Shown here: piece after piece, positions 54,339-64,000 of the stretch | Numbering within the stretch: the first letter of the stretch is position 1 | Layout of the letters: every line of letters begins with the position of its first letter | DNA from: Pseudomonadota bacterium | Lineage (GTDB): Bacteria > Pseudomonadota > Gammaproteobacteria > Acidiferrobacterales > UBA6901 | Reading direction: 5' to 3' | Assembly (NCBI GenBank): GCA_021785515.1 | Contig: JAJYEX010000001.1 | Span: 783,640 to 847,639 of the forward strand | DNA length: 64,000 nucleotides | Position numbers and translations under genes: made by a program | The notes under the pieces: model-generated | Databases searched by the model: none | What the model was told of the DNA's origin: nothing | The model's input: only the letters and a program-made list of their open reading frames with translations

Positions 54339-55697
54339 TCATGAGGACAGGATGCGCAGCAGATTCCCGTAATCCTCTTTCACGCGGATATCACTGCGCG
54401 TCAGTTCGCCAATTTTCCGACAGGCATGAATGACCGTGGTATGGTCCCGTCCCCCAAATGCATCGCCGATCTCCGGCAAACTATGATTCGTCAACTCCTT
54501 GGCGAGAGCCATGGCAACCTGGCGGGGACGGGCCACTTGGCGGGCACGGCTCTTGGAATGCAGGTCCCCAACACGAATTTTGTAGTACTCCGCTACCGTC
54601 TTCTGGATGTTGTTGATGGTGACCAGCCGCTCGTGAAATGCCAACAGATCCTTAAGGCTCTCAGTGGCCAATTCAATGCTGATCGGCTGTCCGGTAAAGT
54701 GAGCATTTGCTATCACTCTCCGTAGCGCCCCCTCGAGCTCGCGCACATTAGACCGAACTCTCTTTGCCACAAAAAACGCAACATCCTCCTGTAATTCGAC
54801 GCCCTCGTGTTGTGCCTTCTTCATCAGAATGGCCACCCGCGTTTCCAGTTCCGGCGGGTCAATTGATACAGTAAGACCGCTGCCGAACCGCGAAATAAGG
54901 CGTTCCTCAACACCTACCAGTTCCTTCGGGAAGCGGTCTGCCGTAATAATTACCTGGCGTTGACCCTCCATCAGGTTATTGAAAGTATGGAAGAATTCCT
55001 CCTGCGATCGTTCTTTACCCACAAAAAACTGAATGTCGTCAATCAACAACGCATCGAGCGTCCGGTAATGCTTTTTGAATTCATTTATCGCATTGTGCTG
55101 CAAGGCTTTAACCATATCGGCGACAAAACGTTCAGAATGCACATACGCCACTCGTCCTTCGGGTGCGCGCTCCAACATCAGGTGGCCCGCAGCCTGCATG
55201 AGGTGTGTCTTTCCTAACCCCACACCCCCATAGATAAACAAAGGATTATATGCGCCACCCGGATTCTCCCCGACCTGACGTGCCGCCGCCCGTGCAAGCT
55301 GGTTGGACTTCCCTTCAATATGGGTTTCAAAAGTAAACTCCGGATTCAATCTCCCTGGCATGGTCGCTGCGCGTTTTCCAGGCCGCTCTCCGCCAGCCCG
55401 CGATGTTTCGCTACCCCCCTCGGTAGCCTGTCCACCCACTTCGATGACCACATCCACCACCCGCTTGCCATATTGCGTGGCCAACTCCGCGATCCGCCCC
55501 AAAAACCGCTCCTTCACCCAATCCACCACGAAGCGATTAGGTGCCAACAAATGCAGAGAGGGTGTCTCCCGGATGGCGCGCAACGGCCTAATCCAGGTGT
55601 TAAACTGCTGGGGTGAAAGTTCCTCCTCCAGGCGTTCCAGACACTTTTTCCACAGTGGCGATTGTCCGACCTCAGGTTCCACTGCTTGCATAATCAT
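54339..55697 (-). CDS. dnaA: Chromosomal replication initiator protein DnaA
   Basis: [25 protein letters not shown]...[17 protein letters not shown]; start 55697 or 55691. Confidence 0.98.
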   Translation of the reverse strand: MIMQAVEPEVGQSPLWKKCLERLEEELSPQQFNTWIRPLRAIRETPSLHLLAPNRFVVDWVKERFLGRIAELATQYGKRVVDVVIEVGGQATEGGSETSRAGGERPGKRAATMPGRLNPEFTFETHIEGKSNQLARAAARQVGENPGGAYNPLFIYGGVGLGKTHLMQAAGHLMLERAPEGRVAYVHSERFVADMVKALQHNAINEFKKHYRTLDALLIDDIQFFVGKERSQEEFFHTFNNLMEGQRQVIITADRFPKELVGVEERLISRFGSGLTVSIDPPELETRVAILMKKAQHEGVELQEDVAFFVAKRVRSNVRELEGALRRVIANAHFTGQPISIELATESLKDLLAFHERLVTINNIQKTVAEYYKIRVGDLHSKSRARQVARPRQVAMALAKELTNHSLPEIGDAFGGRDHTTVIHACRKIGELTRSDIRVKEDYGNLLRILSS

Positions 55698-55874
55698 TCT
55701 CTCCTAGGAACCGGGCAGTCTAGCCCCTTGCTGCCCCGTGATCCATAACCTGATCACCAACCGCCAGGCTTCAGAGACGGGGCGGTTGACAAGCTGCCGC
55801 CAAAGGCAGTAACTTTGCCGCCCCTTGCACCAACAAACGTGTGATCCGGTTACCAAACCGCTAGGCGAAAGGCT

Positions 55875-56009
55875 ATGAAGAGAACTTACCAACCGAGCGT
55901 GCTAAAACGCAAACGTACCCACGGATTCCGTGCCCGCATGAGTACGGCTGGCGGCCGCGCTGTCATCAGCGCCCGGCGCGCCCGTGGCCGCGCCCGGCTA
56001 AGCGCCTGA
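55875..56009 (+). CDS. rpmH: 50S ribosomal protein L34
   Basis: [44 protein letters not shown], absent from supplied ORF track because of size. Confidence 0.97.
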   Translation: MKRTYQPSVLKRKRTHGFRARMSTAGGRAVISARRARGRARLSA

Positions 56010-56056
56010 CTTCTGCGACGACGGCCGGACAGGGGCTGCCGAAAACCTTCCGAATT

Positions 56057-56371
56057 TTGGCAAGTGTTGATTATCGCCGAACGTTGCGCGCCGGAAAGCG
56101 GTACAGCGACCAGTACTTTACAATCTACACGGCTCCCAACACGCTTGGTCATCCCCGTCTGGGCATCACCGTCGCCCGCAAAGTCTCCGCAAAATCGGTC
56201 GTGCGCAACCTCATTAAACGCCAAATCCGCGAATCCTTCCGCCTCGTTCGTGGGCCGATTCCGGACCTCGACGTCGTTGTCGTTGCGCGTTCTGCCGCGG
56301 CAATAGAATCGCGGGTCGCGCTGCGGGCATCCCTGCAGCGCCATTGGAAAAAGATGCTTCCTTCATCATGA
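56057..56371 (+). CDS. rnpA: Ribonuclease P protein component (N-terminus probably extends upstream)
   Basis: [60 protein letters not shown] of track used, see finding. Confidence 0.9.
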   Translation: MASVDYRRTLRAGKRYSDQYFTIYTAPNTLGHPRLGITVARKVSAKSVVRNLIKRQIRESFRLVRGPIPDLDVVVVARSAAAIESRVALRASLQRHWKKMLPSS

Positions 56372-56613
56372 AGAAGCCCCTTCTTTGGGCTATACGCGCC
56401 TACCGCTATGCGGTCAGCCCGTTGCTCGGCAACCACTGCCGCTTCTATCCCAGTTGTTCATGTTATGCCCTTGAGGCCATCGAAACCCATGGGGCCATTA
56501 GGGGTAGCTGGTTAGCGGTGCGCCGCTTGCTTCGCTGTCACCCGTGGCACCCGGGCGGTCTTGACCCGGTGCCCCACAGTCCGCTCGATTCCGCGAAAGG
56601 CCACCATGGATAA
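56368..56613 (+). CDS. yidD: Membrane protein insertion efficiency factor YidD
   Basis: [55 protein letters not shown] overlap with rnpA. Confidence 0.96.
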   Translation: MKKPLLWAIRAYRYAVSPLLGNHCRFYPSCSCYALEAIETHGAIRGSWLAVRRLLRCHPWHPGGLDPVPHSPLDSAKGHHG

Positions 56614-58255
56614 CCAGCGCCTATTTCTAATTGTCATACTTTCGGCCATCCTGTTGCTGATATGGCAGTCGTGGGAAAAACAACATCCTGCGACCACAGC
56701 ATCCTCTGTTACCGCAACCCGCGTCACTCCCGCTGGGGCTGCACCGGCAACGCCGCCTGCTCCACCAACACCATCGGCTGCGCCGGCCGTCAAGGCGGCT
56801 TCTGCCACCCAGACGAGCGGCAGCCCTGTCTATGTGACGACCGATCTCTTCAAGGCCGAACTCACAACCTCCGGCGCAGATCTGCGCCGCCTCTACCTGA
56901 AAGCCTATCCGGTAAAGGTGACCGAACCCCACAAGCCGCTTGAGCTAATGCGGAACCAGGGTTCGTACGTGTTCTATGTCGAGTCTGGGCTCATTGGCCA
57001 CAGTTCCCAATGGCCCAACCATGAAACGCTCTATCATGCTGCCGCTACCCACTATGCGCTCGCACCAGGCGAAGACGTCCTGCAGATACCCTTCACCTGG
57101 GCGGGCCCGCATGGTTTGCGGGTAACCAAGACCTATATCTTCCACCGCGGCAGTTACGTTATTGACGTTCGCTATGCGATCACCAACGGCGGAACGGCCA
57201 CCCGCGACGCTTATCTTTATGCCCAACTTCTGCGCAGCTACATTCCGCCCCCGCACCATCTGTTTGGCGCCAAACCGAGCTACGTCGGAGCTGCTGTCTA
57301 CACCCCTTCCAAGAAGTATCGGAAGATTTCCTTCGGCGACCTGAAGCATAAACCGCTGGCGATCAAGAGCAGTGGCGGATGGGTGGCCGTGTTGCAACAG
57401 TACTTTGTCAGTGCCTGGGTCCCTGCGCGCAACGCTACCACGCAGTTCTACTCGGAGAATCTCGGCGACCATCATTACGTCGTCGGCTACAAGACCCTTA
57501 CCCCCACTGCAATTGCGCCAGGCGCTACCGCTACACTCGGCGCGCGCCTGTATGCCGGCCCAACCAACCCGACCTTGCTGCACAAGGTCACCCCCGGGCT
57601 TGATCTCGCGGTTGATTATGGATGGCTCACCTTCATTGCGTCTCCACTCTATTGGCTCCTGTCCCACATCCACAACGTCGTCGGAAACTGGGGTTGGGCG
57701 ATCATCCTGCTCACCGTGCTGATCAAGCTGGTCTTCTACCCGCTGTCAGCCACCAGCTACCGTTCCATGGCGCAGTTGCGACGGGTCCAGCCCAAGCTTG
57801 CGAGTCTCAAGGAACGCTACGGCGACGATCGCGAAAAACTCAACAAGGCAATGATGGAGATCTACAAGACCGAGAAGATCAACCCCCTTGGGGGCTGTCT
57901 GCCGGTGGTGGTCCAGATTCCGGTCTTCATCGCGCTGTACTGGGTACTCCTGCAGAGCGTTGCCTTGCGTCAGGCCCCGTTCATCTTCTGGATACACGAC
58001 CTTTCGGCGAAGGATCCGTATTTCATCCTGCCCGTCTTGATGGGTGCTTCGATGCTGATACAGCAGCTCATCAGCCCCCAGATGACCGACCCGTTGCAGC
58101 GCAAAGTCATGCTGGTAATGCCCGTTCTGTTCACGTTCTTCTTTGCGTTCTTTCCATCCGGGCTTGTGCTTTACTGGGTCTGCCAGAACATTCTTTCCAT
58201 CGCGCAGCAATGGTGGATCATGCGGCGCTTCAATATTGCCAAGCCCGCGAAGTAA
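56606..58255 (+). CDS. yidC: Membrane protein insertase YidC
   Basis: [27 protein letters not shown]...; conserved C-terminal insertase domain. Confidence 0.98.
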   Translation: MDNQRLFLIVILSAILLLIWQSWEKQHPATTASSVTATRVTPAGAAPATPPAPPTPSAAPAVKAASATQTSGSPVYVTTDLFKAELTTSGADLRRLYLKAYPVKVTEPHKPLELMRNQGSYVFYVESGLIGHSSQWPNHETLYHAAATHYALAPGEDVLQIPFTWAGPHGLRVTKTYIFHRGSYVIDVRYAITNGGTATRDAYLYAQLLRSYIPPPHHLFGAKPSYVGAAVYTPSKKYRKISFGDLKHKPLAIKSSGGWVAVLQQYFVSAWVPARNATTQFYSENLGDHHYVVGYKTLTPTAIAPGATATLGARLYAGPTNPTLLHKVTPGLDLAVDYGWLTFIASPLYWLLSHIHNVVGNWGWAIILLTVLIKLVFYPLSATSYRSMAQLRRVQPKLASLKERYGDDREKLNKAMMEIYKTEKINPLGGCLPVVVQIPVFIALYWVLLQSVALRQAPFIFWIHDLSAKDPYFILPVLMGASMLIQQLISPQMTDPLQRKVMLVMPVLFTFFFAFFPSGLVLYWVCQNILSIAQQWWIMRRFNIAKPAK

Positions 58256-58273
58256 GGCCCACGGTGTACCGCC

Positions 58274-59653
58274 ATGGACACACCACGCCGCGCTGGCCCT
58301 AGCGGCGACACGATAGTCGCCATCGCGACTCCGGCAGGGAGGGGCGGTATCGGGGTGGTGCGCGTTTCAGGTCCGCAAACCGCCGCCATCGCGATGGCAC
58401 TGTTCGGTGCGCTGCCACCACCACGCTATGCGTCTTTGCGGGTCTTTCGTGATGCCGAAAACCAGCCCCTCGACGAGGGACTGATCCTGTACTTCCCAAA
58501 ACCGAATTCCTTCACCGGCGAGGACGTCCTCGAATTTCACGGTCACGGTGGCCCGATCGTCATGGATCTTCTCATTGCGCGCTTCCTTGAATTGGGCGCG
58601 CGGCCAGCACGCCCTGGTGAGTTTTCTGAACGGGCCTTCCTTAACGGAAAGATTGATCTTGTTCAAGCCGAAGCGGTCGCCGACCTCATTGCCAGCAGCT
58701 CCGCCAGCGCGGCCAGAGCTGCTATGCGTTCACTGCAAGGAGAGTTCTCGCGTCGGACAAACGACATCGTTTCCGACCTCGTTCGCCTGCGCGCCCAGGT
58801 CGAAGCGGCAATCGATTTCCCCGATGAGGAGATTGACGTTCATACCGACCACCGGCTGGAGCGAGACTGCGGCGCCATCCGGACCTCGATCGCCACACTG
58901 CTGATATCAGCCCGCGAAGGTTGCCTGCTCCACGAAGAAATGACCGTGGCGCTTATTGGCCGACCCAATTCCGGAAAATCCAGCCTGCTCAACGCACTGG
59001 CCCGCCATGACCGCGCTATCGTCAGCGCGGTTCCAGGCACCACCCGCGATGTGCTTCGGGAACAAATTGACCTGGACGGCATGTCGCTGCACCTCATTGA
59101 CACGGCCGGACTGCGCGAGAGCGGCGACGAGATCGAACGCGAGGGTGTGCGCCGCGCGCGCGCCGCCGCCGCCCAGGCCGATTACCTCCTGCTCGTTATC
59201 GATGATGCCGATGGCGATGATGCCGTAAATGGACTTCCCGGAATTCCGATATTGCCAGCCCGATATACCCTGGTGCGCAACAAGATCGATCTCACGGGCC
59301 GGTCACCCGGACTGCTCTTGGCGCCAGAGACCGACTCAGGGCAGGCAGCAGAAGTCGCCATTTCTGCTCGCACCGGAACCGGTGTCGATGCCTTGCGCGC
59401 TCACCTGCGGTCCTTGCGGGCCCACGAACTCGCTGCCGAAACCCCCTTCAGCGCGCGCCGTCGTCATGTCGACGCCCTCCATCGGGCCGACCGCGCGCTG
59501 GAGTCCGCCTGTCGCGAACTTTGGCTGCGACGGGGAGAGCTGGCGGCGGAAGAGCTGCGCTTGGCTCAGCGCACGCTTGGGGAGATTACGGGCGAATTCA
59601 CGCCGGAGGATCTTCTCGGACAGATATTCAGCAGTTTTTGCATCGGCAAATGA
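58274..59653 (+). CDS. mnmE: tRNA modification GTPase MnmE (TrmE)
   Basis: DTIVAIATPAGRGGIGVVRVSG; GRPNSGKSSLLNAL; C-terminal FCIGK. Confidence 0.98.
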   Translation: MDTPRRAGPSGDTIVAIATPAGRGGIGVVRVSGPQTAAIAMALFGALPPPRYASLRVFRDAENQPLDEGLILYFPKPNSFTGEDVLEFHGHGGPIVMDLLIARFLELGARPARPGEFSERAFLNGKIDLVQAEAVADLIASSSASAARAAMRSLQGEFSRRTNDIVSDLVRLRAQVEAAIDFPDEEIDVHTDHRLERDCGAIRTSIATLLISAREGCLLHEEMTVALIGRPNSGKSSLLNALARHDRAIVSAVPGTTRDVLREQIDLDGMSLHLIDTAGLRESGDEIEREGVRRARAAAAQADYLLLVIDDADGDDAVNGLPGIPILPARYTLVRNKIDLTGRSPGLLLAPETDSGQAAEVAISARTGTGVDALRAHLRSLRAHELAAETPFSARRRHVDALHRADRALESACRELWLRRGELAAEELRLAQRTLGEITGEFTPEDLLGQIFSSFCIGK

Positions 59654-59775
59654 CGCGTTGGGCAAAACCATGCCGTGCAAGGGGCCGCGCGATCACGCCG
59701 GTGCGTGGCGTCGCTTGTGCTGAACCTGTGACGTGCTAGGATTTCCGGTTTTCGAGAACCAGTTGCAGATGCATT

Positions 59776-61632
59776 ATGCGGTATCCCGATAAATACGACG
59801 TTTTGGTCGTCGGCGGCGGTCACGCCGGCACCGAAGCCGCTATGGCCGCCGCACGGATGGGCTGCCGCACGCTGCTGCTCACGCACAACGTCGAGACCAT
59901 CGGCCAGATGTCTTGCAACCCGGCCATAGGCGGCATCGGCAAGGGGCATCTGGTGAAAGAAATCGACGCGCTCGGGGGCGTCATGGCGCGGGCAGCGGAC
60001 CGCGCGGGTATTCAGTTTCGCATTCTCAACGGACGCAAGGGACCGGCGGTGCGCGCCACACGCGCCCAGATCGATCGCCAGCTGTACAAAGCAGCGGTGC
60101 GCTACCTGCTCGGACAAGCGCAAAATCTGTCGGTCTTTCAGCAGGCGGTGGATGGTCTGATCATGGAGGGCGATCGCGCCGCAGGAGTCATTACCCAGTC
60201 TGGGATCGAGTTCCGCGCGCGCACCATCGTGCTCACCGCCGGCACGTTCCTTGCCGGACGCATACACCTTGGCCTGTCAAACTACCAAGGTGGCAGGGCA
60301 GGGGATCCGCCCGCCAACGTACTGGCGACGCGCCTGCGCGAGTGCGGACTGCGGGCAGGACGCCTGAAGACCGGGACGCCACCACGCATCGATCGGCGGA
60401 CCGTAGATTATGGGCCGATGCAGGAACAGCCTGGAGACGAACCGACACCGCGGTTCTCGGTCTGGGATGAAGATGTAGAGCGGCCGCGCCAGGTATCCTG
60501 CCATATTACCCATACCAATTCCGGCACTCATGATCTGATCCGTGAAAGCCTGGACCGATCGCCGTTGTTCACCGGGGTCATCGAAGGTGTTGGCCCACGT
60601 TACTGCCCCTCCATTGAAGACAAGGTGGTGCGGTTTGCCGGCAAGGATTCGCACCAGATTTTCGTTGAGCCGGAAGGACTGGATTCGGATGAGGTCTACC
60701 CGAACGGGATTTCCACCAGCTTGCCGTTCGACGTACAGTTGGCCATGGTGCGCTCTATCCGGGGTTTTGAGAAAGCCCACATTACCCGACCTGGCTATGC
60801 CATCGAGTACGATTACTTCGACCCGCGCGATCTGGCGCCAACACTGGAAACGAAAGCGCTGAAGGGGCTGTATTTTGCCGGGCAGATCAACGGCACCACG
60901 GGCTACGAGGAGGCTGCCGCGCAAGGCATTGTGGCTGGAATCAATGCCGCGCTGTCTGCGGCAGACCGCGAGCCCTGGTGGCCGAGACGCGACCAGGCCT
61001 ATATCGGAGTGTTGATCGACGACCTGATTACCCGCGGGGTAACCGAACCCTACCGCATGTTCACTTCCCGGGCAGAGTACCGTCTCGTGTTGCGCGAGGA
61101 CAATGCCGATCTGCGTCTTACCGAGCTGGCCCACCGGATCGGCCTGGTGGGGGACGAGCTGGAGCGCCGTATTGTGGCTAAGCGCGATGCGATCGAACGC
61201 GAGCGCCGGCGACTGGAACGGACTTGGTTGCGTCCGGAAGCGGCATCCGCGTTGACCCAGATACCTGGACGCGAATGCACGTTGATCGAGCTCCTGCGTC
61301 GCCCTGAAATGAACTATGGTGCCGTGGTGTCATTGCCGGGCGCAGGACCCGGAGTTCAGGATGCACGCATTGCCGAGCAGGTGGAGATTCAGGCGAAGTA
61401 TGCCGGATACATCGAACGTCAGGCGCTCGAGATCGAGCGTCAGTTGCGGCACGAAGAGACGCCGTTGCCATCGGAACTCGATTACTCGAGCGTCACCGGG
61501 CTGTCGGTCGAGGTCAGGCAGACGCTCACCCGTTACCGTCCTGCAACCTTAGGTCAGGCAGCCCGCCTTTCAGGCGTTACGCCGGCCGCAATCTCGCTGC
61601 TGTTGGTCCACCTCAAGCGTCGGCGGGCTTGA
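59776..61632 (+). CDS. mnmG: tRNA uridine-5-carboxymethylaminomethyl modification enzyme MnmG (GidA)
   Basis: [62 protein letters not shown]. Confidence 0.98.
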   Translation: MRYPDKYDVLVVGGGHAGTEAAMAAARMGCRTLLLTHNVETIGQMSCNPAIGGIGKGHLVKEIDALGGVMARAADRAGIQFRILNGRKGPAVRATRAQIDRQLYKAAVRYLLGQAQNLSVFQQAVDGLIMEGDRAAGVITQSGIEFRARTIVLTAGTFLAGRIHLGLSNYQGGRAGDPPANVLATRLRECGLRAGRLKTGTPPRIDRRTVDYGPMQEQPGDEPTPRFSVWDEDVERPRQVSCHITHTNSGTHDLIRESLDRSPLFTGVIEGVGPRYCPSIEDKVVRFAGKDSHQIFVEPEGLDSDEVYPNGISTSLPFDVQLAMVRSIRGFEKAHITRPGYAIEYDYFDPRDLAPTLETKALKGLYFAGQINGTTGYEEAAAQGIVAGINAALSAADREPWWPRRDQAYIGVLIDDLITRGVTEPYRMFTSRAEYRLVLREDNADLRLTELAHRIGLVGDELERRIVAKRDAIERERRRLERTWLRPEAASALTQIPGRECTLIELLRRPEMNYGAVVSLPGAGPGVQDARIAEQVEIQAKYAGYIERQALEIERQLRHEETPLPSELDYSSVTGLSVEVRQTLTRYRPATLGQAARLSGVTPAAISLLLVHLKRRRA

Positions 61633-61657
61633 CCCAGACTGCAGTTCCCGGGGCGCT

Positions 61658-62188
61658 TTAGTTCGGGGCCGGTGCTGCCGAACTCTTGGTTTGCGGGGCA
61701 GCGACATATTCAAACGTGCTCACGCCGAGGGTGACGCCGCTCGCGTCCACCACCGAGACCTGCCACTCGCCGAGCCACGCCGGGTTCAGGGTTTTCCGCG
61801 AGAACACGCGCCAGCGCGGTCCACCAACCTTGAATGCCACCTGTGCCATCACCTTGTTGTGGTAGATCCAGCGGTGCGTTACTGTCTCGCCGGTCATGTG
61901 GCGCAGATCGGTGAAAAAGTAGATATGCGTATGGTCATTGGAGAGGACGCCAACGTTGTCGACCGGCTCATGATCCTTTATGCCGGTCGTAAAAACCGCC
62001 TTCGTCACCTCACCAGGCTGGTTCCGGGCAACTGGGGTTGTCCCGGATGCCGTGTTCGCAGGGGGTGTGATCGCGGTTGCAGCGGTCGGCGACCCGGCGG
62101 CAGCAGCCAGGCCGATAGTCTGTGCGGCCAACAGAAACATCAGGGCAAACGACGCAAGATTGCGGATGTGTCCACAGGCGCGTCCCAC
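61658..62188 (-). CDS. DUF2914 domain-containing secreted protein
   Basis: NDHTHIYFFTDLRHMTGETVTHRWIYHNKVMAQVAFKVGGPRWRVFSRKTLNPAWLGEWQVSVVDASG. Confidence 0.85.
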   Translation of the reverse strand: MGRACGHIRNLASFALMFLLAAQTIGLAAAAGSPTAATAITPPANTASGTTPVARNQPGEVTKAVFTTGIKDHEPVDNVGVLSNDHTHIYFFTDLRHMTGETVTHRWIYHNKVMAQVAFKVGGPRWRVFSRKTLNPAWLGEWQVSVVDASGVTLGVSTFEYVAAPQTKSSAAPAPN

Positions 62189-62411
62189 GGATATCCTCCT
62201 TAAAAAACCGGATTCATTTAGTTTACAACCAGCTTAGTTCACCCACGCCCCCGGTGCCAGTAGGCTGTTCGCTGCACCGTGATGTATCCAGCTGGCAACG
62301 CCGGTTCCGGCCTTCCCCGGGAGAACAGCAAAAGGGATTTTGTTATGCTTGGTGCCCGCCATTCATGGCAGTCCGTCCCATGCGCACTGAGTTCGACCAG
62401 AAATCCAAGCG

Positions 62412-63092
62412 GTGGCCCACGCCGTTTCCCGACCGGGGTTGGCCGTGTTGAGTCAGGAAATACGCGACGGCGCCCAAGCCATGGGCCTCGATCTGGACCC
62501 AGATTCGGTCCAGAAGCTGGCGGATTATGTGGCGTTACTGCATAAGTGGAACCAAGCGTACAACCTGACGGCCGTCCGCGATCCCGAGCAGATGGTGTAC
62601 CGCCACATCCTCGACAGCCTTTCAATTGTTCCATATCTGCAGGGGCGGCGGATACTGGATATCGGCACAGGAGCAGGATTACCCGGGATCCCGCTGGCCG
62701 TGGCGTGTCCGCAGCGGGAATTTATTTTGCTGGACAGCAATGCCAAGAAAATCCGGTTCGTAACCCAGGCCATCGCCACGCTGGGCTTGACTAATGCGCG
62801 TGCAGTCGTAGCGCGGGTCGAAAAGCTTGTCGTCCCGGACAGGTTCGATACCCTGATCTCTCGCGCGCTTGGAGGCATTGCTGATATGCTGGCGCTGGCC
62901 GGACATCTATGTTCTCCCGGGGGGCGGTTTCTTGCGATGAAAGGGGTCTATCCACAGGAAGAGCTGGCCGCAATACCGCCGGACTACCACGTGCTGGCGG
63001 TGGAAGCCCTATCGGTCCCCGGACTCGATGGGAAGCGTCATGTTGTAGTGATATCTGCCGGGACTTCCGGGCACCCGGAAGTTTCCACCTGA
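62412..63092 (+). CDS. rsmG: 16S rRNA (guanine527-N7)-methyltransferase RsmG
   Basis: LLHKWNQAYNLTAVRDPEQMVYRHILDSLSIVPYL...ILDIGTGAGLPGIPLAV; start uncertain. Confidence 0.95.
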   Translation: MAHAVSRPGLAVLSQEIRDGAQAMGLDLDPDSVQKLADYVALLHKWNQAYNLTAVRDPEQMVYRHILDSLSIVPYLQGRRILDIGTGAGLPGIPLAVACPQREFILLDSNAKKIRFVTQAIATLGLTNARAVVARVEKLVVPDRFDTLISRALGGIADMLALAGHLCSPGGRFLAMKGVYPQEELAAIPPDYHVLAVEALSVPGLDGKRHVVVISAGTSGHPEVST

Positions 63093-63099
63093 GCAGGCC

Positions 63100-63879
63100 A
63101 TGGCAAAGATACTCGCGGTTGCCAATCAGAAAGGCGGGGTCGGAAAGACCACCACCAGCATTAATCTTGCGGCATCGCTCGCGAAAACCCGCCGGCGGGT
63201 GCTTCTGATCGATATCGACCCTCAGGGCAACGCGACCATGGGCAGCGGCATTGCCAAGGAATCCGCTCATCCCACCACCTATGAAATCCTTATCGGAACG
63301 GCTTCAGTCGCTCAGGCGAAAATCAGTGTCGAGGCCGACTATGATGTCATACCGGCCAACGCCAATCTGTCGGGCGCAGAGATAGAATTGATCAGCCTTG
63401 ACCACCGGGAACGCCGTCTGCATGACGCGCTCGGAGCCAACGCCAACCAGTACGATTTCGTACTTATAGATTGTCCGCCGTCACTCAACCTGCTTACCGT
63501 CAATGCCCTGGTGGCGGCGCAGTCGGTGCTCATCCCGATGCAATGCGAGTATTATGCGCTGGAAGGCCTAACCGCGCTCGTCAACACCATCCGCCGAATC
63601 CGCGAAACACTCAATCCGGATCTGCAGATAGAGGGCCTGTTGCGCACAATGTTTGATCCGAGGAATACTTTGGCCAATGAAGTATCGGCCCAGCTGAGCC
63701 GGCATTTTGGCGAAAAGCTATATCGCACAATCATTCCGCGCAATGTGCGGTTGGCGGAGGCGCCGAGTTACGGAAAACCGGTAATCTCCTACGATATGCA
63801 GTCCCGCGGCGCGCAGGCCTACTTGGCCCTGGCGGGAGAGATTCTGCGCCGTGAGCAGTCCGGGGCAGTCGCCCCATAA
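63100..63879 (+). CDS. parA: Chromosome partitioning ATPase ParA (Soj)
   Basis: MAKILAVANQKGGVGKTTTSINLAASLA deviant Walker A. Confidence 0.97.
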   Translation: MAKILAVANQKGGVGKTTTSINLAASLAKTRRRVLLIDIDPQGNATMGSGIAKESAHPTTYEILIGTASVAQAKISVEADYDVIPANANLSGAEIELISLDHRERRLHDALGANANQYDFVLIDCPPSLNLLTVNALVAAQSVLIPMQCEYYALEGLTALVNTIRRIRETLNPDLQIEGLLRTMFDPRNTLANEVSAQLSRHFGEKLYRTIIPRNVRLAEAPSYGKPVISYDMQSRGAQAYLALAGEILRREQSGAVAP

Positions 63880-63919
63880 ACGATTTTTGCGCGCGATGAG
63901 GCGCGCCAGGGGGGCGAGG

Positions 63920-64000
63920 ATGAACACGACAACGAAAAAACCCAGACTGGGCCGTGGCCTAGACGCACTGCTGGGAAGCGCGCTGGAGGCTCAGTCGTCC
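63920..64000 (+). CDS. parB: Chromosome partitioning protein ParB, N-terminal fragment truncated by window end
   Basis: MNTTTKKPRLGRGLDALLGSALEAQSS... Confidence 0.92.
   Translation, partial: MNTTTKKPRLGRGLDALLGSALEAQSS

Noticed and set aside
60277-61134. 285-aa ORF antisense to mnmG
   Set aside because: Fully within the conserved mnmG gene on the opposite strand.

Overview
This 64 kb window is a GC-rich gammaproteobacterial chromosome segment, and almost all of it is housekeeping. The right end is a canonical origin neighbourhood: gyrB-recF-dnaN-dnaA on the minus strand, diverging from rpmH-rnpA-yidD-yidC-mnmE-mnmG-rsmG-parA-(parB) on the plus strand. Other recognisable blocks are a porin/glnK/amt operon, ubiX-mpl, topA-smg, LysM / def-fmt-rsmB-DUF4390-ntrY-ntrX, three tandem LpxL-type acyltransferases next to a TtcA-like gene, metK-[SAH riboswitch]-ahcY-metF, typA/prfC and pip-apaH-apaG. 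There is one tRNA-Arg(CCG). I found no rRNA, CRISPR array, IS element, prophage or obvious multi-gene defence system, and I do not claim an undescribed system. The items most worth a second look are: an NtrX homolog whose sigma54 AAA+ core looks degenerate (no GAFTGA, Walker A K->R); the tandem acyltransferase triplet with the same 14-nt overlap at both junctions; rnpA with no canonical start codon at the expected N-terminus and a frame open through all of rpmH; an unannotated small Cys-rich ORF whose stop abuts the mltA start; a frameshifted PIN-domain (VapC-like) gene; a putative oriC in the dnaA-dnaN spacer; and several strong inverted repeats. All family names come from reading the supplied translations; no searches were run.
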